Shown here in pieces: positions 52,173 to 60,663 of a stretch of 64,000 nucleotides of DNA (position 1 is its first letter; each line of letters opens with the position of its first letter). The DNA is from SZUA-584 sp040768905 (lineage in GTDB: Bacteria; Bacillota; Clostridia; Christensenellales; SZUA-584): positions 248,001 to 312,000 of the forward strand of contig JAXGMA010000001.1 in NCBI GenBank assembly GCA_040768905.1, given 5' to 3'. A model generated the notes under the pieces. That model saw only the letters and a list, made by a program, of their open reading frames with translations. It had not been told where the DNA came from and did not search any database. The position numbers and the translations under genes were made by a program.

Positions 52173-54938
52173 ATGCAGGCAAAAAGAAAAATGCCGATCG
52201 GGCTGGCAGGTTTGCTGACCTTAGGATTGATTGGCGTGTTGTGTTTTCATCCTGCAGCTGCGCAGGCGCAAAGCATCTCGGAAACTTTTTCAACATCAGG
52301 CTCATGGAAGGCGCCGGAAGGCGTGACTTTGATCAAAGTCGAGGCCTGGGGCGGCGGCGGCGGTACGGGCGCTCCTGCCAATAACGCAAGAAGAGGCGGC
52401 GGCGGCGGCGGTGCCTATTCTGAAAAGGCCTTTTGTGTGACACCGGGCGAAACGTATTCATTTGTTGTCGGGACAGGAGGGGCAGCGACCGGTGGCAATG
52501 GAGGAGATACATACTGGGTGGATCCGCAAACGCTGATTGCGAAAGGCGGCTTCGGGGCGTCCGGGAGCAGCGGAGGTGCGGGAGGCGCGGCCTCTGACGC
52601 CGAGTACATATCGTACGGCGGCGGCAACGGCGCAAGCAGCACCGGCTCTGCATCGGGCGGGGGGGGCGGCGGTGCCGGCTCATGCGGCGCAGGCATCAAT
52701 GCCAGCGGATGCACCGGGGGCGGGGCCACGGATGAGCATGGCGGAAAAGGCGGAAATGGCGTCGATTCTGAGGGACGGGGGAAGAACGGCAGCAATTATG
52801 GCGGCGGCGGCGGAGGTTCATGGCGTTACGGCGATACAGGAAATGCCGGAACCACGGGCGCTTGCGGGCTCATCAGAATCACATACGTGCTGTCGGCATT
52901 GCCGAAAATCACGGCCCATCCCGACAGCCAGGCTATCACCTACGGTGAGAATGCTGAATTTTCAGCAGCTGCGACTGGCAATCCGGTACCTGCCGTGCAA
53001 TGGCAATTAAACAAAGGAGACGGCTGGAGCGATATTCCCGGCGAGACCAACGCCACACTCAAACTGATCAAGCCCGGCGTTGCGGACAGCGGCAGTTACC
53101 GCGCCGTCTTTCGCAATACAGAGGGGTCCGCTTATTCTGATACCGCAGCCCTGATCGTATCAAAAGCCACAGCGCAAGTGACGCTTTATGGCCTCAATCA
53201 GACCTTCGACGGCAGTGACAAAGAAGCCGCGGCAGACACCTATCCTGGAGGGCTGTTGGTGGTGTTTTCTTACGATGGCAGCCCTGTTGTGCCCATGGGT
53301 GCGGGTACGTATGCGGTGACAGCCAAAATTGTGGATGATAATTATCAGGGAAATGCCACAGGCGATCTTGTCATCAAAAAAGCGGATGCCGATATTCATG
53401 TTTCGGGCGTGACGGCGACCTATGACGGCTGCGCGCACGGTGCATGCGGCACGGCAGCCGGCGCGGATGGCAAAGACTTGAGCGGGCTTTTAAGTTTCGG
53501 CGCTTTATTTACGGATGCCCCGGGCGGCACCGCCAATTGGCATTTTGCGGGAGATAAAAACCACAACGCGGCCAGCGGCATCGTGGACATCATCATCAAA
53601 AAAGCAGATGCCGATATTAGTGTTTCGGGCGTGACGGCGACCTATGACGGCTGCGCGCACGGTGCATGCGGCACGGCAGCCGGCGCGGATGGCAAAGACT
53701 TGAGCGGGCTTTTAAGTTTCGGCGCTTTATTTACGGATGCCCCGGGCGGCACCGCCAATTGGCATTTTGCGGGAGATAAAAACCACAACGCGGCCAGCGG
53801 CATCGTGGACATCATCATCAAAAAAGCAGATGCCGATATTAGTGTTTCGGGCGTGACGGCGACCTATGACGGCTGCGCGCACGGTGCATGCGGCACGGCA
53901 GCGGGTGCGGATGGCAAAGACTTGAGCGGGCTTTTAAGTTTCGGCGCTTTATTTACAGATGCCCCGGGCGGCACCGCCAATTGGCATTTTGCGGGAGATA
54001 AAAACCACAACGCGGCCAGCGGCATCGCGGATATCATCATCAAAAAGGCGGATGCCGATATTAGTGTTTCGGGCGTGACGGCGACCTATGACGGCTGCGC
54101 GCACGGTGCATGCGGCACGGCAGCGGGTGCGGACGGCAAAGACTTGAGCGGGCTTTTAAGTTTAGGCGCTTTATTTACAGATGCCCCGGGCGGCACCGCC
54201 AATTGGCATTTTGCGGGAGATAAAAACCACAACGCGGCCAGCGGCATCGCGGAGGTCATCATCAAAAAGGCGGATGCCGACATAGTGCTGAAGAATCTAA
54301 GACAGACGTACGATGGCCAAAAAAAGACTGTGACGGCAGAAACAAACCCGGCAGGGCTGGCAGTTGTATTCACATACGGCGGCAGCGAAACGGCTCCGCG
54401 CAGCATCGGCAGATACAGGGTGGTCGGCACGGCAGAGGATAATAACTATCAAGGCAGCGTCACAGGCACCTTAATTATTTTTGATGAGACTGCAACCACA
54501 TTCACTTTGAGCGTATCGGTCATCGGTCAGGGAACAACCGGACTGAGAACCGGCGTTTATGAGGAGGGGGATGTGATACTGTTAAATGCGCTAAGCGCCG
54601 TACCAGCTGAGGGGTTTGAATTTGTCGGCTGGCAGGATGTAAAAGGCCACATGCTCAAATCGGTCACTATAAGCGCGGATACAGAGATATTTGCTGTGTT
54701 TAGCAAAGTTATTGACGTGATTCCCATAGAAGATATTCCGGCTGTGGCCAATACGGGCGTCAAAGGTGCTGTTTCAAAAGGTACTGTTCCGGCTTCCAAG
54801 CCATGGCCCGCGTCGGCGGACGCAAGTGACGGCTGGCTTTGGTGGCTGTTGCTGGCTGTCCCGTTTGGCCTTGGACTCTGGCTTTTGCTGTTTTTGGCAA
54901 TAAAGCGCAAAGGTTCTAGCATCGGGATCGAAACTTGA
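52173..54938 (+). CDS. Secreted multi-domain surface protein with four near-identical 74-residue repeats
   Basis: This 921-residue protein has a signal peptide (cleavage near AAAQA), then a Gly-rich beta domain (residues 40-235, with GSWKAPEGVTLIKVEAWGGG). An Ig-like domain (about 245-335) and an MBG-like domain (about 335-410) follow. Four tandem repeats occupy about 410-705. A second MBG-like domain, an InlB/Big-type unit (PAEGFEFVGWQD) and a C-terminal membrane helix with a basic tail complete it. No LPXTG motif is seen, so anchoring is by the helix. It is likely an adhesin or matrix protein; ligand unknown. GGAGGAGC precedes ATG 52173. Upstream c-di-GMP riboswitch control fits a motile-to-sessile role. 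Confidence 0.82.
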   Translation: MQAKRKMPIGLAGLLTLGLIGVLCFHPAAAQAQSISETFSTSGSWKAPEGVTLIKVEAWGGGGGTGAPANNARRGGGGGGAYSEKAFCVTPGETYSFVVGTGGAATGGNGGDTYWVDPQTLIAKGGFGASGSSGGAGGAASDAEYISYGGGNGASSTGSASGGGGGGAGSCGAGINASGCTGGGATDEHGGKGGNGVDSEGRGKNGSNYGGGGGGSWRYGDTGNAGTTGACGLIRITYVLSALPKITAHPDSQAITYGENAEFSAAATGNPVPAVQWQLNKGDGWSDIPGETNATLKLIKPGVADSGSYRAVFRNTEGSAYSDTAALIVSKATAQVTLYGLNQTFDGSDKEAAADTYPGGLLVVFSYDGSPVVPMGAGTYAVTAKIVDDNYQGNATGDLVIKKADADIHVSGVTATYDGCAHGACGTAAGADGKDLSGLLSFGALFTDAPGGTANWHFAGDKNHNAASGIVDIIIKKADADISVSGVTATYDGCAHGACGTAAGADGKDLSGLLSFGALFTDAPGGTANWHFAGDKNHNAASGIVDIIIKKADADISVSGVTATYDGCAHGACGTAAGADGKDLSGLLSFGALFTDAPGGTANWHFAGDKNHNAASGIADIIIKKADADISVSGVTATYDGCAHGACGTAAGADGKDLSGLLSLGALFTDAPGGTANWHFAGDKNHNAASGIAEVIIKKADADIVLKNLRQTYDGQKKTVTAETNPAGLAVVFTYGGSETAPRSIGRYRVVGTAEDNNYQGSVTGTLIIFDETATTFTLSVSVIGQGTTGLRTGVYEEGDVILLNALSAVPAEGFEFVGWQDVKGHMLKSVTISADTEIFAVFSKVIDVIPIEDIPAVANTGVKGAVSKGTVPASKPWPASADASDGWLWWLLLAVPFGLGLWLLLFLAIKRKGSSIGIET
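53400..54287 (+). repeat. Four tandem 222-bp coding repeats
   Basis: Units start at 53400, 53622, 53844 and 54066, exactly 222 bases (74 codons) apart. Few base differences separate them; unit 4 has Leu for Phe in LLSFGALF. Each carries YDGCAHGACGTAAG with two cysteines. Confidence 0.95.
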
Positions 54939-54967
54939 CAGCATGCGCGGCTAGATGCTATCTTCAA

Positions 54968-55005
54968 ACACATAAAGGTGATGCTTTTTGTTCGTCTTTA
55001 TGTGT
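54968..55005. repeat. 10-bp inverted repeat between surface protein and E1-like gene
   Basis: ACACATAAAG and CTTTATGTGT are perfect complements, 18 bases apart. No T run follows the stem, so it is not a classic terminator on either strand. Confidence 0.6.
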
Positions 55006-55031
55006 CCTTGAAACCAGCAAAGGAGACAAAT

Positions 55032-55058
55032 ATGCGTCAGCGATACCGAACGCATTAA
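55032..55058 (+). CDS. Possible 8-residue leader peptide
   Basis: AAAGGAG lies 6 bases before ATG 55032, which opens a short frame MRQRYRTH ending in TAA. The stop is 9 bases before, and in the same frame as, the E1-like gene, which itself lacks a clear Shine-Dalgarno. It could couple translation or be a remnant of a longer N terminus. Confidence 0.35.
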   Translation: MRQRYRTH

Positions 55059-55067
55059 AAAAGCTAT

Positions 55068-55883
55068 ATGGAAAAAGAGTTTTATTTACAGTTTGTTGAG
55101 ACAGTAAATGAATTCAAGACGATCAAAGCAGAGCATATTCGCAGCATCAGCCTTAAATCAGGAAATTCTTTGCGCCAGACGCAGATCATGCTGCTCGAAA
55201 ACGGCATCGTGCCTTACAGATATATCGGTAATGTGCGGCTGTTCGGTTTAGACGGCCAGCTTTCGCTTTTAAAAACAGCCATATGCATTGTGGGCTGCGG
55301 GGGGCTTGGCGGGTTTATCCTTGAATATTGCGCACGTTTGGGGGTCGGGCGGATCACACTTGCAGACGGCGATATATTTGACGAAAGCAATCTTAATAGG
55401 CAGCTGCTGTGCACCGAAGCGGGCATAGGCAAGAGCAAAGCCCAAAGCGGCAGGAAAAGAATCGAAGAGATTAACGCAGCGGTCGAAGTAAAATCCTTCG
55501 CCTCGTTCGTAGACAGCGCCAACGCCGCACAGATCCTCGCAGGATCCGACTGTGTGATCGACGCGCTGGACAATATAGAAACAAGGCTGCTTTTGCAGGA
55601 AGCGTGCTGCAAGCTTAATATACCCATGATCCACGGCGCCATAGGGAATTCGCAGGTGCAGGTCACGACGGTTCTTCCAGGATGCCATTCTCTAAGCAAA
55701 CTCTATCCGGCGGAGCCCTGCACGCTGCCCGCGCCAGGCAATCCTGTGATATCGCCTGCTTTATGTGCGGCCTTGCAGGTTGCCGAGTTGGTCAAACTGC
55801 GGACACAAAGCCGGGATCTTCTTGAAAACAAACTGCTTTTATACAACTGGCTGAGCAGTGACTTTTCTATACTCAGCATTTAA
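55068..55883 (+). CDS. HesA/MoeB/ThiF-family E1-like adenylyltransferase
   Basis: This 271-residue protein has a short N-terminal helical part, then an E1 adenylation fold: CIVGCGGLGGFILEYCARLGVG near residue 75, ADGDIFDESNLNRQLL, CVIDALDNIETR, and a candidate catalytic Cys in YPAEPC. The usual pair of CxxC zinc motifs of MoeB/ThiF is absent. Such proteins activate the C terminus of ThiS/MoaD-like ubiquitin-fold carriers, but no such carrier is encoded nearby. The partner and product are unknown. Confidence 0.85.
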   Translation: MEKEFYLQFVETVNEFKTIKAEHIRSISLKSGNSLRQTQIMLLENGIVPYRYIGNVRLFGLDGQLSLLKTAICIVGCGGLGGFILEYCARLGVGRITLADGDIFDESNLNRQLLCTEAGIGKSKAQSGRKRIEEINAAVEVKSFASFVDSANAAQILAGSDCVIDALDNIETRLLLQEACCKLNIPMIHGAIGNSQVQVTTVLPGCHSLSKLYPAEPCTLPAPGNPVISPALCAALQVAELVKLRTQSRDLLENKLLLYNWLSSDFSILSI

Positions 55884-55920
55884 AAAGCCTGAGATCCGGC
55901 AGAAAATCCGCGCCCGGACA

Positions 55921-55954
55921 AAGAGAAAACGGGCTCCTTCAAAAGGAAACCCGA
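55921..55954 (-). terminator. Terminator of the glycosyltransferase-acyltransferase gene
   Basis: On the minus strand CGGG...TCCTT/AAGGA...CCCG forms a hairpin followed by TTTTCTCTTT. Confidence 0.7.
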
Positions 55955-55963
55955 TAACAGTTC

Positions 55964-57835
55964 TTAGATCGCTTTTTTCTTGCTCCTCTGAATAATGGCT
56001 TCCATCGTATCGCGGACATCGCTGTGCATTTTCTGTACGCGTTCACGATCGCTGCCGTGCTCCGCAGGATATGAGGGCTCGCCGATATTGAGCGTCACAA
56101 GCGGTTTTTTGCGCATGCGGGATAAAGGCCCCTTTGCCTCGCGGAAGGTGAAAACCATGGGAAGCACCGGCACGCCCGATTTGACGGCAAGATGAAAGGC
56201 ACCGTTTCGGAACGGCCTTAGCGCATCATGCCACGGCCAGAGCGATGCTTCTGGATAAAAGTGCACGATGCGGCCTTTTTCGAGCTCTGCGCGCATCGAT
56301 TCCATAAATGCGTGCAGCGCTTTTGGAGATTCGGGAATAGGAACCCCGCCCAGCAGCCGCACGAGCCGGCGTACCACAGGTATTTCCAGATTGCTTTTTA
56401 AAGTTGCAAAGAACGGCCTGCGCGGGAACAGAGAACAAGCCACCATGGGAGAATCAAGCACATGAAAATGATTGGTGACGGTCACAGCGCCGCCTTTTAA
56501 ATATCTTAAGTTCTTTTTTCCCTTTATCGTGAGCCCGAAGAACAAAAGAGAGACGATATCAAGCAGTGGGATCGCGATAATGTAAAACAGGAGCGTCGAG
56601 CAAAAACGGAAGAAAATATTGCGGTTTACAAAACGGTATCGCGTATCCACGCGGCAGACATATGGCGTCGGCAGATGGATGGTATGAGAATGGGGGTCTT
56701 CAGGGTTAAAGGCGGCTTTGCGCTGCTCAGCGATCACCCCGCGGTAAACGGCTTCTATTTTCTCTATTGATTTACTGATGGCATATTCGCCCGCCAGCGA
56801 GAGATAACGTGCACGCATGCGTTCCCTTTGTTCGGGATTTGAGATCCAATAATCGATTTTTTCCGCAAGATCAGCCGCGTTTTTGCTGATGAAAAGGCTG
56901 CGTTCATCCAGTGCAAACTGCTTGGCGGCACTTCTGTCCGAATCAGAGATCACGGGAACAAGGCCGCTTGCGATGGCCTCAATGCAGACGATGGACTCTG
57001 ATTCCGCTTCCGCAGCGTGCACATAGAGGTCGCACTGGTTGTAGATGCGAACGATCTCTTCCTGGCTCACGCATTTGAACACTGGCCAGTTTTTGAGTTT
57101 TTTGCCCAAACGTTCAAGACGGCGCAGCAGCGGCCCTTGGCCCAAAAACACAAGCTGAAGATTGTCGGCATATTTGGATTTGAGTGCTGCTTTTATGACC
57201 AGATCCTGGCGTTTTTCAGGTGCAAGACGCCCAACCATCAGTATTACGAATTTGTCGTGCCATTCGGGCGGCGGCGCAACATCCAGCGGGCGAAAAGCTT
57301 CGTCAACGCCGTTGGAGATGACATGAGAACGTGCCGCATAGCCATTTTTGTGAAGCTGGTCAGAAATAAACGTGGACGGACAGTGGATGTCTCTGATATA
57401 ACGGTAAAACCGGCGGCGGAACCAGTGATAAAGAAGAAAAGGCAGCCACCTGCCTTTAAAACCGACATTAAAAGACACATTTTCAGGCTGGCAATGGAAA
57501 GCGGCCATATGCGGCACGCCGAGTTCGTGCGCGATCTTGCGCGCCTTCATACAAAGCTTGAACGGAAGATACAGATGCACGATATCTGCATCAGCAATGG
57601 CTTTTCTTATAACGTCCTCATCGGGCATGCCAAAAACCATGCCGTGGGCCTTAAAGATAGGGTTCAGCAGGCTTTTTCTTGAGCGCACCACGTATTTATC
57701 CTCGGCCTTGCAGCCCGTTGAGACGATCCTTACTTCGTGGCCGCGGGCGCGTAAATGGGAAGCGAAGCGTGCAGCAGAAACAGACGTGCCGTTATTGAGG
57801 CTGTCATACTGATCCATGACCAATACAATTTTCAT
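55964..57835 (-). CDS. Glycosyltransferase family 4 fused to PlsC-type acyltransferase
   Basis: This 623-residue bifunctional protein has two halves. Residues 1-375 form a GT4 GT-B fold (MDQYDSLNNGTSVSAARFA, VLMVGRLAPEKRQDLVI, AAEAESESIVCIEAIASG), similar to diacylglycerol glycosyltransferases. Residues 400-623 begin with hydrophobic segments, then the acyltransferase HxxxxD motif (NHFHVLDSPM), FYPEASLW and RPFRNGAFHLAV. It likely acts in glycolipid or phospholipid synthesis at the membrane. Coupled acylation and glycosylation of a common lipid is inference. Confidence 0.87.
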   Translation of the reverse strand: MKIVLVMDQYDSLNNGTSVSAARFASHLRARGHEVRIVSTGCKAEDKYVVRSRKSLLNPIFKAHGMVFGMPDEDVIRKAIADADIVHLYLPFKLCMKARKIAHELGVPHMAAFHCQPENVSFNVGFKGRWLPFLLYHWFRRRFYRYIRDIHCPSTFISDQLHKNGYAARSHVISNGVDEAFRPLDVAPPPEWHDKFVILMVGRLAPEKRQDLVIKAALKSKYADNLQLVFLGQGPLLRRLERLGKKLKNWPVFKCVSQEEIVRIYNQCDLYVHAAEAESESIVCIEAIASGLVPVISDSDRSAAKQFALDERSLFISKNAADLAEKIDYWISNPEQRERMRARYLSLAGEYAISKSIEKIEAVYRGVIAEQRKAAFNPEDPHSHTIHLPTPYVCRVDTRYRFVNRNIFFRFCSTLLFYIIAIPLLDIVSLLFFGLTIKGKKNLRYLKGGAVTVTNHFHVLDSPMVACSLFPRRPFFATLKSNLEIPVVRRLVRLLGGVPIPESPKALHAFMESMRAELEKGRIVHFYPEASLWPWHDALRPFRNGAFHLAVKSGVPVLPMVFTFREAKGPLSRMRKKPLVTLNIGEPSYPAEHGSDRERVQKMHSDVRDTMEAIIQRSKKKAI

Positions 57836-58058
57836 TTTTGAATATTAATAAAGGAAGAATAAAGACAATGATAAGGATGATAGCGGTTTCCCCTTTATTA
57901 AAAACCCTCCTTTCACGCTTATATTCATACATGAAGTTAGAATCCTATTTACATATTACAACATATTCAGCGATTTGGCAAACGATAACGGCCAGCAATC
58001 GCATTGTATAAACAGAATAAAATCTATATCGTTTGGCGGGGATAAATGATACATATGG

Positions 58059-58825
58059 TCAGCTGTTCAAGCCGAATGTTGTCTTTGCTCCGCCGCTTTT
58101 ACTATGGAAAAAGCGATAAACATAATAGGGTATTCTTGCAGTGATCAGCGCAAAGATGACCAACAGCGGGAGGTAATACGGCCATGCTATGACGTCTGAC
58201 GGCAAAGGCAGGGCTGATGTGTACATATAGTTGCTGCCAATAAGTAAATTGAGGGATGCGGTCAACAGCGTCACAGCAATGAGAACTGCGTATGCTTTGC
58301 GGATGTTCCTGATATCAGGCGCATAATCAAGATGCGGCAGCATGAGGCAGCAGAAACCGAGCAATGTATGATACATCATACTGTGCATGGTACGGAAATG
58401 CCAGACGGGATACTCATACATCGTGGTAAAAGGCAAAAGCAGTGAAAAGAAAAAGCCGAGCGTACCGAACGAAAATGCAAATCGCGCATATAGGTTTGGA
58501 TCTTGCCCCGTGAGAAAAGCGCCAAAGGAAGCACAAACATCTGAATCCCGCACAGCTCAAGCGGCAGGCTTGTCTTTACATCAAATGAGCCTGTGCTTAC
58601 CTCCCAGAAAACGCGCAATATATTGAGCAGAACAAGTGATCCGTATACTGCGGCTACCCAAACCAGACGGCTGCCGATGCTCTTTTGACGAACAATACGC
58701 AATAATAACCAGATGAACCCGAAAGCAAACAGGATGATGATGATATGCGCCGCAGAATAAGGCGCATACGGGCCGTTTTGCACCAATTCGGGTGAGTCTT
58801 TGGGAAGAAAAAACATAGAAAACAT
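58059..58825 (-). pseudogene. YwaF/TIGR02206-like integral membrane protein gene, frameshifted
   Basis: Two overlapping frames together encode a seven-helix protein of about 255 residues of the TIGR02206 type. The first frame (58825 leftward) carries PLELCGIQMFVLPLALFSRG; the second resumes as QDPNLYARFAFSFG and continues to the stop at 58059. One extra G in the CGGGGC run (plus-strand C run 58506-58509) would restore one frame. The AGGGAGGG upstream of ATG 58825 suggests that the gene was functional. A sequencing error, a true mutation or phase variation all fit. Function of the family is unknown. Confidence 0.75.
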
Positions 58826-59004
58826 AAGATTTCATCCCTCCCTTAAGCCGCTCAAAACGAACATCATATGACATACTTATATAATAGCTGCTTTGCAGGT
58901 TTTCGTCAAAAAAAAGCTGCCAAAATATACCCCACCCCTGACTTGAGTTGTTATCAATACAGCGGCCATCACCGCGACAAATTGCACAATTTAGATCCAT
59001 AGCA

Positions 59005-59033
59005 TTGATGAAAGACAGCCGCCGTGTTATGAT
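59005..59033 (+). promoter_or_regulatory. Sigma-A promoter of the CBS protein gene
   Basis: TTGATG (59005-59010), 17-base spacer, TATGAT (59028-59033). Confidence 0.6.
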
Positions 59034-59075
59034 AAGCTGAATAAAAGCAGTGATAGAGCAGGTTAGCAAAACGTT

Positions 59076-59492
59076 ATGAATATACTCTTTTTTTTAAAAC
59101 CAAAGCACGAGATTGCCTGGATTTATGACAACTCAACCATAAAACAAGCTCTGGAGAAAATGAGGCACCATGGCTTCTCAGCGATACCAGTCATTGACCG
59201 GGCGGGCAGGTATTCAGGGACTTTGAGTGAAGGGGATCTTTTGTGGGAAGTCCTAGATGGCCCTGCGGACAATCCCGCCAAGGATAAACGCCGTATCAAG
59301 GATATTCTCAAAGGCAGACAAAATGCACCTGTCAACGTGAATGAATCTATTGAGGATCTTTTTCTAATGGCTGTGCATCAAAACTTTATTCCTGTTGAAG
59401 ACGACCGCGGGCTTTTCATCGGCATTGTCACACGCGGCGATATACTGCAATTCTACCATCAAAAAATGCAGCGAGAGCAAAACTGCGACTAG
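59076..59492 (+). CDS. CBS-domain pair protein
   Basis: This 138-residue protein consists of two CBS motifs: STIKQALEKMRHHGFSAIPVIDRAGRYSG, and a second ending in NFIPVEDDRGLFIGIVTRGDIL. Tandem CBS modules bind adenosyl nucleotides and often regulate other proteins. There is no catalytic domain. It resembles Firmicute CBS proteins such as CbpB that respond to cyclic di-AMP or AMP; that link is family-level only. It stands alone, after a convergent gene and before the iolB-like operon. Confidence 0.85.
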   Translation: MNILFFLKPKHEIAWIYDNSTIKQALEKMRHHGFSAIPVIDRAGRYSGTLSEGDLLWEVLDGPADNPAKDKRRIKDILKGRQNAPVNVNESIEDLFLMAVHQNFIPVEDDRGLFIGIVTRGDILQFYHQKMQREQNCD

Positions 59493-59638
59493 CTGCTCGG
59501 CGCTGCCGCACGCACCGCATGGCTTTTCGGCATCATATGTCGGTTAACTTGTTTTTGCGGTGAAGGAAGAATTCCAAACCACGCTGTTTTTTTCATAAAA
59601 AGATGTGTGCGATAATCATTTATTATCGGCAAGTTATA

Positions 59639-59667
59639 TTGACAAACCAATACAAAATGTATACAAT
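59639..59667 (+). promoter_or_regulatory. Promoter of the iolB-like operon with overlapping palindrome
   Basis: TTGACA (59639-59644), 17-base spacer, TACAAT (59662-59667). The palindrome TGTATACA (59658-59665) covers the start of the -10 element. GTATAC-centred sites are typical of GntR-family (FadR-type) repressors, so substrate-inducible repression is likely; the regulator is not in the window. Confidence 0.65.
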
Positions 59668-59751
59668 AATATAAAAATGAATAATAAAAATCTTATTAGT
59701 ATAATAAAAAGCCGCTGCTTTTCATTATATCTTTTTATCGGAGGTACAGTC

Positions 59752-60549
59752 ATGCCAATTTTTCGCGGAAAAAACTTAACGAACGGCCTTAATACGGTCA
59801 TCAGTACTGATTTAAACCCCAAAGCCCAAATGGATTTTGAGGTGCTGCTGCTCAACAAGGATGAGAAATTCACCTTAAACGATGAGACGAAGGAGTACGC
59901 GATTCTTCTTTTGCAGGGCAAAGCACAGATCCAATGGCAAGATCATAATGAGATCATGCAGAGGGCATCCTGTTTTAGAGACAATCCGGCCTGCCTGCTT
60001 GTTCCGGCAAAAGTCGGCGTCGAGATCATCGCCTTTGAAGACAACACGCGTTTTGTGCTGATGTCGACAGAAAACGAAAAACAGTATGCGCCCATATTTT
60101 TAAGCGCACAGGATTGCAAGAGTGAGAACAGAGGCGAAGGAACGCTCAATGAGTGCGCAACGCGCGTGGTCAGGAGTTTTATCAGCCGCAGCATGTGCCC
60201 GAACACCAACCTCATCATCGGCGAAGTTGTCAACTTTCCGGGGAAATGGTCAAGCTTCCCGCCGCATTCCCATATACACCCGGAGATCTACTACTACAAT
60301 TTCCTGCCTTCGGAGAACGCCTACGGTATCGCACAGGAAGGCGACAAAGCACATATCATCAAAGACGGAGATGCTCTTTTGGCGCTTGACGGCGATATAC
60401 ACCCCCAGGTTTCAGCGCCGGGATATGCTTTGTTTTATGTTTGGGTCATCAGGGACTCTGACGAAGAACCGCACATCGCGCCGCCGCCTGTAAAAGAGCA
60501 TGCCTGGACGGTAAAGCCGGGGGTAAAATTTTTTCCCGAGAGCTTTTAG
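59752..60549 (+). CDS. 5-deoxyglucuronate isomerase homologue (IolB-like)
   Basis: This 265-residue two-domain cupin resembles IolB, which converts 5-deoxy-glucuronate to 2-deoxy-5-keto-gluconate in inositol catabolism. The metal site lies in SSFPPHSHIHPEIYYYNF, with a later VSAPGYALFYVWVIRD block as in IolB. GGAGGTACAGTC precedes ATG 59752; upstream in-frame codons up to 59605 lie within the promoter. No other iol gene is adjacent, so the real substrate may differ. An aminotransferase follows. Confidence 0.82.
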   Translation: MPIFRGKNLTNGLNTVISTDLNPKAQMDFEVLLLNKDEKFTLNDETKEYAILLLQGKAQIQWQDHNEIMQRASCFRDNPACLLVPAKVGVEIIAFEDNTRFVLMSTENEKQYAPIFLSAQDCKSENRGEGTLNECATRVVRSFISRSMCPNTNLIIGEVVNFPGKWSSFPPHSHIHPEIYYYNFLPSENAYGIAQEGDKAHIIKDGDALLALDGDIHPQVSAPGYALFYVWVIRDSDEEPHIAPPPVKEHAWTVKPGVKFFPESF

Positions 60550-60663
60550 GATTTAATGCAGTCAAAGGCGGTATCGCATGCATAGCCTGTGCACGCTCTG
60601 GGTTAGCATGATTTTTTCCATCCGCTTTATAACAAAATAAACAGAATATAAGGAGACAGAGCT

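Noticed and set aside
52415..52795. Pro-rich antisense frame
   Set aside because: It is the complement of the Gly-rich region of the surface protein.
53400..54287. Tandem repeats as a possible CRISPR array
   Set aside because: Units are contiguous, 222 bases, in frame and coding; there are no spacers and no cas genes.
57836..58058. Search for a gene or regulatory RNA in this gap
   Set aside because: A GGAGG-like minus-strand site has no start codon after it, and no convincing promoter pair or structure was seen.
58581..59069. 162-codon minus-strand frame overlapping the frameshifted membrane protein gene
   Set aside because: Although an ATG follows AGGGAGGG directly, the translation lacks membrane helices and the competing frame gives the recognisable TIGR02206-like protein.
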